From: Podospora pseudoanserina
Taxonomy: Eukaryota > Ascomycota > Sordariomycetes > Sordariales > Podosporaceae
Direction of reading: 5' to 3'
NCBI RefSeq assembly: GCF_035222485.1
Contig: NC_085920.1
Location: 2,418,001 to 2,482,000 of the forward strand
DNA: 64,000 nt
The position numbers and the translations under genes were made by a program. Shown one piece after another: positions 12,712 to 22,675 of this stretch; within the stretch, counting starts at the first letter, position 1; every line of letters starts with the position of its first letter. A model generated the notes under the pieces. The model did no database searches. It saw only the letters and a list, made by a program, of their open reading frames with translations, and was not told the DNA's origin.

Positions 12712-15700
12712 GATGTCTCGTTTTTGGGGGGTTTTCGGTCTGTCGCTACCGAAGTCTCGGAAAGGAAAGGGGGACGCAAGGGCGGGATCGCGCGGAGTGT
12801 ACTTATTTGTATTTGTCTCTGGTAAAACCGGTGGCGTATGTGGTAGGTATTAAGTAGCTGTCTTTTGAAGCAAAATCGAGATACTATATGTGCCGTCTTT
12901 CGTTCGCGAAAATGGAGAGCAACCTGGACAACCTGGAAAGTCTGGGGTGCGCTGTTGAAAAATTTCGTGCGTGTTTGGGTCGGAGCTCCCGAATGACGCA
13001 GAGAACAGGGAGTTGGTGTGTGTGTTCGAGAAATTCGGGAGAAGGCAAACAGTCAGGGGTTTGTGTGGGAGGAAGGATTCTTGGTGGTCAAGTGAACACC
13101 CAGAGAAAGCGAATGGGAGAAGAGAGAGAGGGGGGGTGTTTGAGGGGGTTGAGGGATGATGCCCAGGATATCAACCTCTACTTGTCGTTCGTTTCGCTCC
13201 ACTGTTGCCGCGAAAACCGAAAAAAGGAATGCAAGCACCTGCACGACGGCGTGTGTGTTGCTGTGAGCCCAAGACTTTCTCCTTTGAGGTGCAGTTGATA
13301 GACTGGGTCCCGGGGTTGGTTCTCTCCACTGTTTCTTCCTAGTGACGGCTTTTCTGGGGCTTCAGGGCGTTTGAAGCAGGTTTTGAGTAAATATCGACCC
13401 CGTTTCCCTATTGCGGGCTTATTAATAGCTCGAGGTTGACAACAAAATGTGTGAAGGGAGAGCCGCCGATTCGAACGGATTGCCAAGCAGGGAAGCCCAC
13501 TGTTGGATTTGATTGACTGGGGCTGCGGCGGGTGGAGTTCTTATGCAAACCGCAGATGGTCAGAAGACTGATATTACTTCGTAGGTTTTGCCCGAATTAT
13601 AGCGGAAGGGAAGAAGGATAGCTGCGGTGTGGGTGATGGGGATCTGATATTGCGACCTTCTTCAAGTCACCAAGCATGGATGGATGGTACCCGTACGACC
13701 TGTCAAGAATTGGGTCGTCTTGTCTCGTCTTGTTCATCTGAGCTCTGACCTGCTGTCAGTCTGCAGGCCCGGGACGGTGTCTCTCCTTTCGGCCGCACGG
13801 GGTCCCCGGTGGACCTAGCTTGGCTTCAGCTGCTCCCGCCTCCTTCCCATCCCATCATCAACTCTCTGTTGAATCTTATTATTATTGCCTCGCTCGGTCC
13901 CAACGATTCTGCAAAAGAAAGTTGCAACGCTGTGTTCAGAAACAGATGCCATCAGGGGTCGCACAGCATCAACAAGAGACACGCCGGCACCGCCAACCCG
14001 AAACATAGGGCACACTACGTCCCACAGCCAACGCCCTGCCCCGCTTGATCATGGATGAGTCTCTCAGAAACTATCAGTCCTCACACGCAGCATCACGCAC
14101 GAGACACAGCGTATCGCGCGGTTACCACGTCCGGCAAAAGGATCACCCAGAGAATGCAGCTTTGGGAGGTCTGTGTGGTTGCAGTTTTCGATTCCTGTCT
14201 ATTTCTGCACCTCTGCATCTCTGGGTTAAAGATCGGCTTGGCCCTCCCAACCATCCCCCTTTTTGAGCCACACTGCTGGCCCCTTTACGATAAAAGCTGT
14301 CATGAATTTCTTCTTTCCAGCAGGTCACAAATCCATGATCGGTTGGGTCGCTGCACCGCGCCGTACACGGTATATCGATCGTCTCGCCGCCTCGGGTCGT
14401 CGGGGTTCATCCTAGAGGTCAGATGTTGCTGGAATATCCCGCTGAAATCTCAGCGGCAGCAGCCAGGAACAAGGTGGTGACGGCACACTCCGCCAAGGAG
14501 AATCCCTTCCCGCTCAGGGGCAAACACCTCCCAGTGATCCCACCTCCTGCATTAGGCGCTACTGATTCCTTCTGGAAGCCTTCCTCTATGGGCCAGCTTT
14601 GGGTTGCATGGCGTCTCCCATTGAAACAGTGTCTGAGTCAAGGTGCACTTTGGCAAAAAAGACACAACAACGGTTCGAGGTTTTACGAGCATCATGAAGT
14701 CGTGGATGCTGACAATCACCAAAACTGCCATCTGATACTCTTTGCAATTCTGGGTTCCGTGATTCAGGGGCATCCCGAACAAGGCTCTCGGTCTTGCTGC
14801 TAAAATTCTCAAGCCCGAGCTGATACAACAACAGATTACCGACCCGATATCCCGTGTACATCACGAGGCTTGTCAACCCAAAAAACACGACTGGCATTTT
14901 CACTAAACAGGGGACTTGAGCAAACTCCTGGTCAGTGCGTTTGATGATTTGCCACGCATATCAGGCCAAGGTGCAACCCTCCGGCCGAGGCGACGGATAC
15001 ACCGGGATATTCTCATCAGCAGCAGCAGTGTACTGTGTCACGCTGGCAGGTGTCTTACTCAGTCACCTTACCTCGCTGATGATTACTATAGAGTTGCCTC
15101 ACCGCAATTGTGGCCAATCTCTTAAAAGCCAGATTGGGACATGTTCGTCCCATTGTCATCAAGTCTAGAACTTTGAAAAGGTCAGCTTTCGGAGATACCA
15201 AAGCTCAAGATAATGGCCCCCAAAGTCTTCTAGAGTTGGTATTTGCCGTCATAAGCGAGGAAAGCTGTGGTGTCACACTTCGCCTGCCGGCACTCGTTCC
15301 TCCGAGTAAAAAGCAATAGACGGGGAGCAGACAACCAACGTTCATCATGGTGGCATCATGTTTCGTTAGTCAGTTGTTCATGACAAAGTCGGTGAGGATT
15401 ACTAGTCCTGACAACCTCAAGAAAGGACTGCTCCTTCGGCGTTCGGGGAATTTCAAAATACATGCTACAGAGTAGAGCCGACGACGATAACTTCAGCTCA
15501 CCGGAGGGACCCCCGATGTGGCATGCAAAGCGCGGCTGCTTCCGTTCAGTCGGTTCCCACCAACCTGGAACGAGTCCTGCAGATGTCGGTACCAGAGTCC
15601 AGATCGTCCTGGACCACCTGAAAAAAGCGTCGAGATCTTGAAAGTCCCTGGAGAGCCCCAGCCTCCCACCTCGTGCAGTTAAAGAAAAAACCAGGGCCGC

Positions 15701-15805
15701 CGATCCGTGTCATATGCAGGTACCTTCCACGTGCGGTTAAAAACGTTCGGTCCTTGCTCGCCTTCGCTTGGATATCGTTGTTGAGTAAAAAGTGTCAAAA
15801 GTGAT
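12712..15805. other. 3.1 kb gene-poor region
   Basis: Several short ORFs occur on both strands, but none shows recognisable domains, consistent splice sites or a convincing start. The left end is the promoter of the epimerase gene. The right end leads into the tRNA-Leu gene. Confidence 0.45.
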
Positions 15806-15904
15806 TGCAGACAGTGGGGTTCGAACCCACGCATCTCTCGATAATGGTGATAAAAGTTATATGTAACTTAAAACCATCGCCTTAGACCACTCGGCCATGT
15901 CTGC
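15806..15904 (-). tRNA. tRNA-Leu (anticodon UAA), with intron
   Basis: On the minus strand the acceptor arms GCAGACA and TGTCTGC pair fully and are followed by discriminator A. The A-box reads TGGCCGAGTGG and the B-box GGTTCGAACCC sits in a perfect T-arm (GTGGG/CCCAC). The anticodon stem ATGGT/ACCAT encloses loop TTTAAG, then a 17-nt intron at the canonical position after base 37, then C. The long variable arm and discriminator A agree with Leu. T-runs a few bases beyond the 3' end can serve as a polymerase III terminator. Confidence 0.95.
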
Positions 15905-15947
15905 TTTCATGACAGATTTGGATACTGATGTTGCTTTTGGATCCATA

Positions 15948-16142
15948 TCAAGCCTCTTTGGAAGGAGTGTTGTTGTTGCGAAGTCCAAGTAGAGCTAATC
16001 CCATACCGGCAATGACGGGGTGGCCAGACCCAAAGGGATTCCAATACCGGGGTAAAGGAAGGCCTGAAATAGGAACAGCTAATCTCCCCCACAGGGTTTC
16101 TTTGACCTTACCAGGTGACGCAATACTAGATCTCTTCGGCAT
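15948..16142 (-). CDS. Putative 48-residue spliced microprotein, one membrane segment
   Basis: Two exons, 16142-16112 and 16063-15948, are joined by a 48-nt intron with donor GTAAGG and acceptor TTTCAG in matching phase. The product begins MPKRSSIASPG and ends NNNTPSKEA. A hydrophobic stretch PVIAGMGLALLGL could span a membrane, flanked by aromatic residues RYWNPFG. Size and layout recall small subunits of mitochondrial inner-membrane complexes, but I cannot match it to a named one. The evidence is the fit of splice sites and frame; the first exon is only 31 nt. It lies just 44 bp from the tRNA-Leu gene, same strand. Confidence 0.5.
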   Translation of the reverse strand: MPKRSSIASPGKVKETLWGRLAVPISGLPLPRYWNPFGSGHPVIAGMGLALLGLRNNNTPSKEA

Positions 16143-16541
16143 ACCCAAAATGGTTAACGGTAACGGCAGCGAGGTTCTCGGCCTTGGTGTCGGCGGCCCG
16201 CCTGCTGCTGCTCCTCCTCCAGCTCAGCGCCATGTGAAATCATCACGGCCCTTTTTATTTTCCCAGCTGAAGCATCATTGTTTCGGGCCACCCGGAAACT
16301 AAACTGACACCTGCCCAAGACACCGGTTCAGCCTCTCCCACTATGGGGAAATGGCTTCAAGACCCCCGGGGTAATAAAACGATATATGATGTCAACAGCT
16401 TTGTCTTTGTTTTTTAAAAATGAATAAAAAAAAGATGTCAAACCTCGATGTCGCTAATTCAAAGACAACGAACCAAATCTACATGAGCGCCCGCCTCCTC
16501 ATTACCACTTCATCGCATCACGACACATCTTCCCCCTGGTT
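16143..16541. other. Intergenic
   Basis: About 400 bp between the microprotein gene and the 3' end of the capping-protein gene. No feature is seen beyond AT-rich 3' flank sequence near 16380-16440. Confidence 0.45.
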
Positions 16542-17518
16542 CTATCTTCGCATACTCCCAATCAACTCCCTCTGTGTCTCCCTGTCCTTCTGCCCTTGGC
16601 TCAAGCTGCCAATGCTTCTCAGATCACCCACCACATCCTTCGCCTTGCCAAAGTAGACCTCCTGCAGCAGGTTCCTCATCTTGAGCTCCATGTCCTCGAC
16701 AAGGCGGCCAATGTTGGCAATATGGCTCTCGTCGCTGTCAACTGGGAGGTCCTGCTCCACCTGGCGCGTCATGTTGCCGGACAAGTCAACTTCGCCGAGG
16801 GAGGCGCCCTTGGTAGCAAGGGTAAGGATGACGGTGGAGGTGAGGCGGTAGTTGGAGGTGCGACCGCGCTCAGAGGCTTCAAAGACGTGGATCGAGTCCC
16901 AGACACCCGAGGTGGTAGCGTCGCCTTGTGGGGAGGCTGTTTATCACCTATTAGCACATGTTTTGTATTACACACTCCATTGTAGAAAAAGAATCGCATA
17001 CCCTTCTTCAACAACACCACACCAGCAAACCCATCATCCAAGTTCCAGAAATAAACCGAGCTCACCCCCCCCTCGTAATACAGTTCTCTGTAGACATCAA
17101 ACGCCTCGTTGGCCTTGATTTCCATTTTTCTTACACGCTCGCCTGGAACGGCACCCTCGCCGGCGCCTTCATTGCTGCCTCCTGCGCCAACACCGCCAGC
17201 GCCGGCTTCATCGAGGGGGGGGTCGAACTGGTTGGACCAGGGGGAGCGGTAAGAGTCACCGTCACGGTTGTAATCGCAGAGGAGGTAGTCACGGCCGGTT
17301 TGCTTGCAGCGCTGGACGGTGAGCGGCTGGTCGACAGAGGAGAGGAGCTCCTCGGCGAGGTCAGGGTGGAGGGAGATAATGTTGGAGAGGTGGTCACCGG
17401 TGTGTTTTGGGTTGAGGCGGCGGAGGAGGTCCCTGTTTGTTGCTGTTCAGTATCGGGATGAGCTAGGTGGGAGGGGGCAAACCTACAGTGCACAGTCGAA
17501 GGGGTCTTGGGAAGCCAT
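16542..17518 (-). CDS. CAP2: F-actin-capping protein subunit beta
   Basis: Three exons: 17518-17487, 17432-17002 and 16936-16542, 285 residues. The first exon encodes only [11 protein letters not shown], as in other fungal orthologues. The family signature [20 protein letters not shown] is intact. The protein pairs with the alpha subunit to cap barbed ends of actin filaments in cortical patches. The length matches the family. A Gly/Ala-rich insert ([17 protein letters not shown]) follows the signature and is a fungal lineage feature of unknown role. The gene shares a divergent promoter of about 310 bp with ALG12. Confidence 0.96.
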
Positions 17519-17829
17519 TGTGACGAATGGTTTCTTTGGTTTGATTATCAGCTGTAGCTTGTAGGTGACCTTTGGGTAGTTCAACGTCCAGCGGGGTCGG
17601 GGTCGGAGGTGAGCTCTCCCCAGACACACGGCGGCGGCGGCCTGAAAGCCGTTGTGGAGAAACCAATGGCGGGGTTTGGGCTGTCAAGGGTGGGCTCGTG
17701 CGCTGCTCCAGCGTTTCGGACAGGGTCCCCTAATTGCCTGCCGGGCTGCACCTCAACGTCAACAATCTTGGGTTCTTGAACATTCTTATCCAAATCAAGG
17801 GATGGTCTTGATGCTCAGGAATTGGCATC
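17519..17829. promoter_or_regulatory. Divergent promoter CAP2 / ALG12, with uORF
   Basis: 311 bp between two start codons. An upstream ATG at 17802 is out of frame with ALG12 and overlaps its start, so it could reduce translation if transcription begins upstream of it. Confidence 0.5.
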
Positions 17830-19697
17830 ATGGCTTCTCAAAATCTGCCCTCAGAAGGTGCAGTAGTGAGGAAAAATGAGAAGGCATCAGGTCCCGGCCT
17901 TGATTCTAACGGTCCAGGTTTGAAGTTGCTGGGTGAGTGAATGAGTTCAGGTCAACTAACAAGATCATAGACACCATCCTCTCAGCTTCCATACCAGCCC
18001 TCATTCTCGTCCATCTCATAATGGCTCCTTACACCAAAGTTGAGGAATCATTCAACATTCAAGCCACACACGATGTGCTTGTCTACGGAACCCCCAGTTC
18101 AAACATCCACAGCAGGCTGTCCCACACCTACGACCACTTCACATTCCCCGGTGCTGTTCCACGAACCTTTGTCGGCTCGGTGTTGTTGGCCGGTATATCA
18201 CAACCCATCATTCTCATTCTAGGCTTCCAGCATGCACAGCTCATCATTCGTGCCTTGCTTGGTCTATTCAATGCCTTCAGCTTACATATCTTCACCCGCA
18301 ACCTTCGCCAAGCCTACGGCCCTGCTGCAGCAAGATGGTATCTCCTCCTCCAAGCCAGCCAGTTCCACGTCTTATTCTATGCCTCACGCACTCTCCCCAA
18401 TATGTTCGCCTTTGGCCTCACCACCCTGGCCAGTTCTTACCTGTTACCAAACCCCAAGAACATCAAATCGACACCCCGTCGCCAACGTCTAGCGATAACA
18501 ATGTTCGTCTTCGCGGCAGTCATCTTCCGCTCTGAAGTTGCCCTGCTCCTTGCTACCAACCTCCTTTACCTCGTCTTGCTGCCTGCCATCTCCATCGAAC
18601 AAATCATCTTCCCCTTTGCGGCCTCGTTCGCCATTGCTTTGGCAAGCTCAGTCCCAATCGACAGCTATTTTTGGCAAAAGCCCGTATGGCCGGAACTATG
18701 GGGCTTTTACTACAACGTCGTCGGGGGCAACTCCTCAAACTGGGGGACGTCACCATGGTATTACTACTTTGTCTCGGCTCTACCAAGACTACTCGTCAAC
18801 CCACTTTCTTGCACAGTTCTCATCCCTTATTCGCTATACCACCCTGCCTTGGCGCCCGCAGCGAAGAAACTTGTCATTCCGTCATTACTCTTCGTCGCCA
18901 TCTACTCGCTCCAGCCCCACAAAGAAGCGAGGTTCATCTTCTACGTCGTCCCCTCCCTCACAGCAGCCGCTGCCCTCGCCGCTGCTACTCTCTCCCGGAA
19001 ATCGCAAGTCCTCACTCTTATTCTCTTCGCCTCAGTGCTCGCATCATTCGCCATCTCAACTGGGATGTTGCTCATCTCATCACTCAACTACCCCGGCGGC
19101 GAAGCCCTTTCGTACCTCGCCACCTCCCTGGCTGAATCACCATCCACCAGCTCAGGGGAGGTAGTCCCCATTCACGCAGATGTCCTCTCCTGCATGACGG
19201 GTGTCACCCTCTTCGGGTCTTCCTCCGCGGCGGGATCGGCGTTTCCAAAGCTGGAGCCGGATGGGGGGTTGATCTTTCATGAGAAGGGCAGCCGGGGTAA
19301 GGGGGTTGTTATCAAGGTTGATAAGACGGAGGATGAAGGCGATCTAGTGCATGAGGAGTTTTGGAGGGGGTTTAGGTATGTTTTAACGGAGGATCCTGAC
19401 AAGGTGAAGGAGAGGAGTAAGGGGGTTGAGTGGGAGACTGTTGGGGTTGTGAGGGGGTTCGGGGGGGTGGAGGTGTTGAGGCCGGGTCAGGAGGGGCAAA
19501 GGGGGAATGTACGGGAGGTAGTAGGGAAGGGGAGGGTGGTGGAGGCGGTGAGGGATAAGGTGAGAGGGTTGACGGGCGGTTGGTGGGTTGGGCCGGGGAT
19601 GGTAGATAGGATTTGGATTTTGAGACGGGGAGGGGTGGGAAGGCGGGGTGGAAGGTACGGGAGGAGAGTTCATAGGTTAGGGGTGTATGTTGTCTGA
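17830..19697 (+). CDS. ALG12: Dolichyl-P-Man:Man7GlcNAc2-PP-dolichol alpha-1,6-mannosyltransferase
   Basis: Two exons, 17830-17932 and 17971-19697, give 609 residues. The 38-nt intron has donor GTGAGT, branch CTAAC and acceptor ATAG. The GT22 signature APYTKVEESFNIQATHD is followed by YDHFTFPGAVPRTFVGS, both typical of ALG12. About ten hydrophobic helices and an HKEARFIFYVVP motif (the GT22 HKExRF box) follow. The enzyme adds the eighth mannose in the ER lumen during N-glycan precursor assembly. The last 150 residues are hydrophilic and less conserved. Starting at 17830 rather than at the Met in the open frame at 17937 is favoured because splicing gives a continuous family N-terminus. Confidence 0.95.
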
Positions 19698-19960
19698 TAA
19701 ATGATGGTTTCGTCTACCAAAGGTACTCGAATACAAGACGTCTGTTTTTTAACTTTGCTAGCCCCTAACCAGCAGTACCAGCCCTCCAAAGAGGCGCTAT
19801 TTACTTCGCCGACAACAAATAATTGAAGTCAAGCTTATTACGCCAAGTCCCCCGCTGCTCTGACTCTCTTTCCGACGCGGCTTTGAGTTTGTACGCATAG
19901 GCTTCAAGCTAAGCAAGCCACTAGATTACCTTGGTCCTGCTTGGGGCTGTGCAGCTGGCT

Positions 19961-19989
19961 TATAAGGTTCGATTTTAGACTGGGCTTTT
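19961..19989 (+). promoter_or_regulatory. TATA region of unit 1
   Basis: TATAAG at 19961 lies 30 bp before the GCGAAG motif. The TTTCCG box found in other units is weak here. Confidence 0.5.
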
Positions 19990-20064
19990 GGCGAAGTAGT
20001 GGACTCAATGAAGCTCGTTGGGTGAACTCACCTTGCCCAGGTATGGGCCTTCGCTTCTAATTTT
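19990..20064 (+). ncRNA. Array unit 1 core
   Basis: GCGAAGTAG at 19991 can pair with CTTCGC at 20049-20054. Hairpin GCCCA-GGTA-TGGGC (20035-20048) abuts the 3' strand. The T-run is imperfect (TTCTAATTTT). The core is about 70 nt. This is the left-most unit. Confidence 0.6.
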
Positions 20065-20232
20065 GTCGATCCTGAGGAGAGGATCTCCGAAGAGAACATT
20101 CCATATTTTTTCCTTCATTCTCACTCAACATTGAATTGGCCATGCCTGGATGCAGTGAAAGAAAAGAGAGGGTGTGACGTTTGTAGGCGGGTGGTGCAGT
20201 TAGAAGCCTGTAAGTCAAGCTGTGGAAGGCAT

Positions 20233-20243
20233 GTGTTCAATCC
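20233..20243 (+). promoter_or_regulatory. Downstream B-box of unit 1
   Basis: GTGTTCAATCC is close to the B-box consensus GGTTCGANTCC and lies about 170 bp after the unit 1 T-run. Confidence 0.45.
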
Positions 20244-20470
20244 TGCGGAATAGGAAAAGAATGTTCTTCTTGCATCTTTTTGAAACAGATATCATCTGTG
20301 ATATAGGGACTCGAGAAAGAGGCCCATGCTAGTCAAAAAAGCTTGACTGGGGAAATAATAGCCAAACAACTCGGCCTTTGATAGATCAACTTCGAGATGT
20401 GACACGTGATTAGTTTGACAGCTGTGACCAGGCCCGATGGGACTAGTTTAACTTTTGGCAGGCTAGAGGG

Positions 20471-20489
20471 TATATAAGATCCTTTTCCG
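20471..20489 (+). promoter_or_regulatory. TATA and TTTCCG boxes of unit 2
   Basis: TATATAAG at 20471 and TTTCCG at 20484 lie 30 and 17 bp before the start motif at 20501. This is the best TATA box in the array. Confidence 0.6.
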
Positions 20490-20500
20490 AGAGCTTCTTT

Positions 20501-20605
20501 CAGCGAAGTAGCTGGTATTACAACTTCGAGCTCACCACTCGACCCAGCAAACCGGCCCTGGCAACAGGGCCACCCACGCACTTGGATAAGTGTGCCTTCG
20601 CTTTT
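20501..20605 (+). ncRNA. Array unit 2 core
   Basis: It starts with CAGCGAAGTAGCTGG and ends with CCTTCGC followed by TTTT. Besides the terminal pairing there are two hairpins. One is the perfect GGCCCTG-GCAA-CAGGGCC (20554-20571) with a GNRA-type loop. The other is CGCACTT-GGAT-AAGTGTG (20577-20594), directly before the 3' strand. Length about 105 nt. Confidence 0.68.
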
Positions 20606-20764
20606 GCATTTCTTCATCACGACATCTCCAAAGGTCTCTCGGACTGCACGGCATGGGTGGGGGCGAGGCAGCTAAGGGGCTAGATAGCTAGTACTTTTCT
20701 GTAACTTTGGCGTGAATGGCTGCGTGGCAGGCAATACCTAAATCGGGAGCAATTTGAACGTTGT

Positions 20765-20776
20765 GCTTTCGAATCC
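20765..20776 (+). promoter_or_regulatory. Downstream B-box of unit 2
   Basis: GCTTTCGAATCC, with AACGTT just before it, lies 160 bp after the unit 2 terminator. Confidence 0.5.
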
Positions 20777-20965
20777 AGGAGCGGCGGCCTTGCGGATCGT
20801 CTCAGCCCGAACCTCGGACAGACCTACAGAGCCGATTCTCCAGGGCTCCTTTTTCCATGTTTTTGGCGTGTGCAGAAGACGGGAGACAGGTGCGAAGGGG
20901 CTGCTTAAAACTGCCTTACGTCTATCTGGCCTGAACAATTGACAAATAGTTTCAGGAAAGTTTGT

Positions 20966-21040
20966 CAGCGAAGTAAGGTAGCTAATTCACTTGATTATTT
21001 GAGAATTAACTTCCTTGCCCGGATATGGGCCTGCCCTTTT
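20966..21040 (+). ncRNA. Array unit 3, degenerate
   Basis: The start motif CAGCGAAGTA is intact, and hairpin GCCC-GGATAT-GGGC resembles unit 1. The 3' strand reads CTGCCC instead of CTTCGC, so the end stem is lost. No TATA box or B-box is evident at the usual distances. It is probably a decayed copy. Confidence 0.4.
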
Positions 21041-21082
21041 ATTTTTGGAGACATATATGACTTCCCTTTTCTTCCAGTTTTG

Positions 21083-21192
21083 GATTATCCAAACACCGTC
21101 AATACACTCGTTTGTCCGGGAAGATGTCTGTCGGTAATATTGGCTGGTAGGTGGTGTAAGCTCCTGCGCATCCGAACTTCACCTTCGCTTTT
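21083..21192 (+). ncRNA. Array unit 4, 3' half only
   Basis: The 3' end ACCTTCGCTTTT is intact. A stem GTG(T)AAG with CTTCAC precedes it, and a B-box-like GAGTTCAAATG lies about 155 bp downstream (21345-21355). A TATATG box at 21054 predicts a start near 21083, but no GCGAAG motif is there. It may be a recombinant with unit 3, whose start motif is at 20966. Confidence 0.35.
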
Positions 21193-21430
21193 GCTCCTAG
21201 CTCACCTCTAACCCTCTCTTTTTTTGCCCTCTTACACAACGTGGAGTGGAGACCGGGAACAGCACACCTCACCACAACCATCTTCATGTAAACAAGATGT
21301 CCAGCGCATACATCTGTATTTGAAGCAAACTTTCGAAGCGGCTCGAGTTCAAATGTCTCTTTTTGCCTGTTTTCTCTTTTTTCATTGGCTGTGAATCCCA
21401 AACCTTTGGAACACAAGAGCCGCTAGGGAA

Positions 21431-21440
21431 TCCGTCCTAA
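21431..21440 (+). promoter_or_regulatory. Upstream element of unit 5 (variant)
   Basis: TCCGTCCTAA resembles the GATGTCCTCAA element of units 6-10 and lies about 95 bp before the start of unit 5. Confidence 0.35.
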
Positions 21441-21495
21441 TTTTCACAGGAGGGGCACTTACTGCACCACCACAACAGGCTGCAATTGAGTTGGC

Positions 21496-21515
21496 TATAT
21501 CATCTGATTTTCTGT
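21496..21515 (+). promoter_or_regulatory. TATA region of unit 5
   Basis: TATATCATC begins exactly 30 bp before the start motif at 21526. TTTTCTG follows at the place of the TTTCCG box. Confidence 0.55.
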
Positions 21516-21525
21516 TGAGGCTAAA

Positions 21526-21652
21526 CAGCGAAGTAGCTGGTATCAAATTGAGTATATCATACTGCAACATATAAATCCTCGGATCACCACTGAGGGCTTC
21601 GGTTCTCACCAGACATCTACCTGTTTGCAAGTAGATGATCTCCTTCGCTTTT
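21526..21652 (+). ncRNA. Array unit 5 core
   Basis: It starts with CAGCGAAGTAGCTGGTAT and ends with CCTTCGCTTTT. Hairpin CATCTAC/GTAGATG (21614-21637, 10-nt loop) precedes the 3' strand. The core is about 127 nt, the longest of the complete cores. No convincing downstream B-box was found. Confidence 0.6.
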
Positions 21653-21783
21653 GCCATGGCAACCGAGCCAGGGAGTGGGGGGGGGAGAACTTCGCATTCT
21701 TTTGGATGTCAACTCTCATCCTTCTGTCTCTTTTTCCTTTTTTGTCCTTTGAGGTTGCGTGGGAGGGCTAACGTGAGGAGAGA

Positions 21784-21794
21784 GATGTCCTCAA
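21784..21794 (+). promoter_or_regulatory. Upstream element of unit 6
   Basis: GATGTCCTCAA, shared nearly letter for letter with units 7-10, 88 bp before the start of unit 6. Confidence 0.5.
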
Positions 21795-21842
21795 TTTCAT
21801 ACCAAGACCCCAGCACCACCACCACCACTTGGGGACTTTGGG

Positions 21843-21860
21843 CTATGAACTTTGTTTCCG
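21843..21860 (+). promoter_or_regulatory. TATA-like and TTTCCG boxes of unit 6
   Basis: A weak CTATGAAC lies near -29 and TTTCCG (21855) at -17. Confidence 0.5.
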
Positions 21861-21871
21861 TCAGAGACTTT

Positions 21872-21972
21872 CAGCGAAGTAGCGTCCAAATACTATCATT
21901 CGAGTTTTCGAACAATCTGTGAGGTCTGGGGGTTCAAGAATACCTCGAGGTATTCGCCTTCGCTTTCATTTT
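21872..21972 (+). ncRNA. Array unit 6 core
   Basis: It starts with CAGCGAAGTAGC and ends with CCTTCGCTTTCATTTT. The hairpin is a perfect 18-base palindrome, GAATACCTCGAGGTATTC (21938-21955), one base before CCTTCGC. Confidence 0.65.
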
Positions 21973-22103
21973 GTCTTGCCCACAAATCCAGAGGCTAGCC
22001 ACCTCAAGGGCTAGCAGGGGCAGCAATCGATACTTAGATCAAAACACTATTTTTGACCTCTTAACGCAAGCGGATGTGTGCATACTTTATTTTGAAACGT
22101 CGT

Positions 22104-22114
22104 GTGTTCGAATC
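22104..22114 (+). promoter_or_regulatory. Downstream B-box of unit 6
   Basis: GTGTTCGAATC preceded by AACGTC, 132 bp after the terminator. Confidence 0.6.
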
Positions 22115-22182
22115 TCTGTCTTCTCAGTTGCATTTTTCTTCTTGTCCAGGGTGTGACCAAGTAATGGTTTCTAGTGTTGAAA

Positions 22183-22193
22183 GATGTCCTCAA
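22183..22193 (+). promoter_or_regulatory. Upstream element of unit 7
   Basis: GATGTCCTCAA, 98 bp before the start of unit 7. Confidence 0.5.
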
Positions 22194-22251
22194 TCTGTGC
22201 CGAGACCAACAGCTATTTACACCACCTACCTAGGCACACACCAGTACTGGG

Positions 22252-22270
22252 GATATCATCAGTGTTTCCG
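22252..22270 (+). promoter_or_regulatory. TATA-like and TTTCCG boxes of unit 7
   Basis: GATATCATC at -29 and TTTCCG (22265) at -16 relative to the start motif at 22281. Confidence 0.55.
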
Positions 22271-22280
22271 GCACAATCAT

Positions 22281-22402
22281 CAGCGAAGTAGCCTAAACAT
22301 GCCATCTTATGATGAGTACTTGATTGCAACGGATAACCACTGGGCCAGGTCACGGTCACTCTTAGACATCTACTTGTAGATGTTCTAGGTCCTTCGCTTT
22401 TT
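22281..22402 (+). ncRNA. Array unit 7 core
   Basis: It starts with CAGCGAAGTAGCC and ends with CCTTCGCTTTTT. Hairpin ACATCTA-CTTG-TAGATGT (22366-22383). Compared with unit 8, an A-U pair in this stem is replaced by G-C, with both strands changed. Confidence 0.7.
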
Positions 22403-22526
22403 CGCAGTGTGTTCTCATTGTCGCTAGTGGCTGGCAATGCTCACAACTTTCCACTGCTTTTTAGCAACATATTTCCAGGCACGCTAATGCAGATGTCTGT
22501 ATGCAAACGTGAAAATAAGACGTCCT

Positions 22527-22537
22527 GCGTTCGAGTC
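22527..22537 (+). promoter_or_regulatory. Downstream B-box of unit 7
   Basis: GCGTTCGAGTC preceded by GACGTCCT, 125 bp after the terminator. Confidence 0.6.
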
Positions 22538-22579
22538 TTTCTTTTGCTTCTGCATTGTCTTTTGTGTGTTTAGGGGGAA

Positions 22580-22589
22580 GATGTCCTCA
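22580..22589 (+). promoter_or_regulatory. Upstream element of unit 8
   Basis: GATGTCCTCA, 96 bp before the start of unit 8. Confidence 0.5.
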
Positions 22590-22646
22590 CTTTTTGCCAA
22601 GACCCCGCCACTTACATCCACTGGAAGCGTTATATAGTGACCTGGG

Positions 22647-22665
22647 GATATCATCTTTGTTTCCG
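22647..22665 (+). promoter_or_regulatory. TATA-like and TTTCCG boxes of unit 8
   Basis: GATATCATC at -29 and TTTCCG (22660) at -16. Confidence 0.55.
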
Positions 22666-22675
22666 GAAGAGATAT

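Noticed and set aside
13440-13490. GTTCGAATC on the minus strand as a tRNA or lone B-box
   Set aside because: No T-stem pairing, A-box or terminator around it; an isolated match is expected by chance.
15770-15785. GCCTTCGCTTGG near the tRNA-Leu gene as another unit 3' end
   Set aside because: No T-run, start motif or hairpin nearby.
19795-19813. GGCGAAGTA on the minus strand as an inverted array unit
   Set aside because: No CTTCGC partner, T-run, TATA at -30 or B-box at the expected distances.
20165-20260. tRNA-like stretch with A-box-like TGGTGCAGTTAG and B-box GTGTTCAATCC
   Set aside because: The sequence cannot form a cloverleaf: acceptor and T-stem strands do not pair. Position fits the downstream B-box of unit 1 instead.
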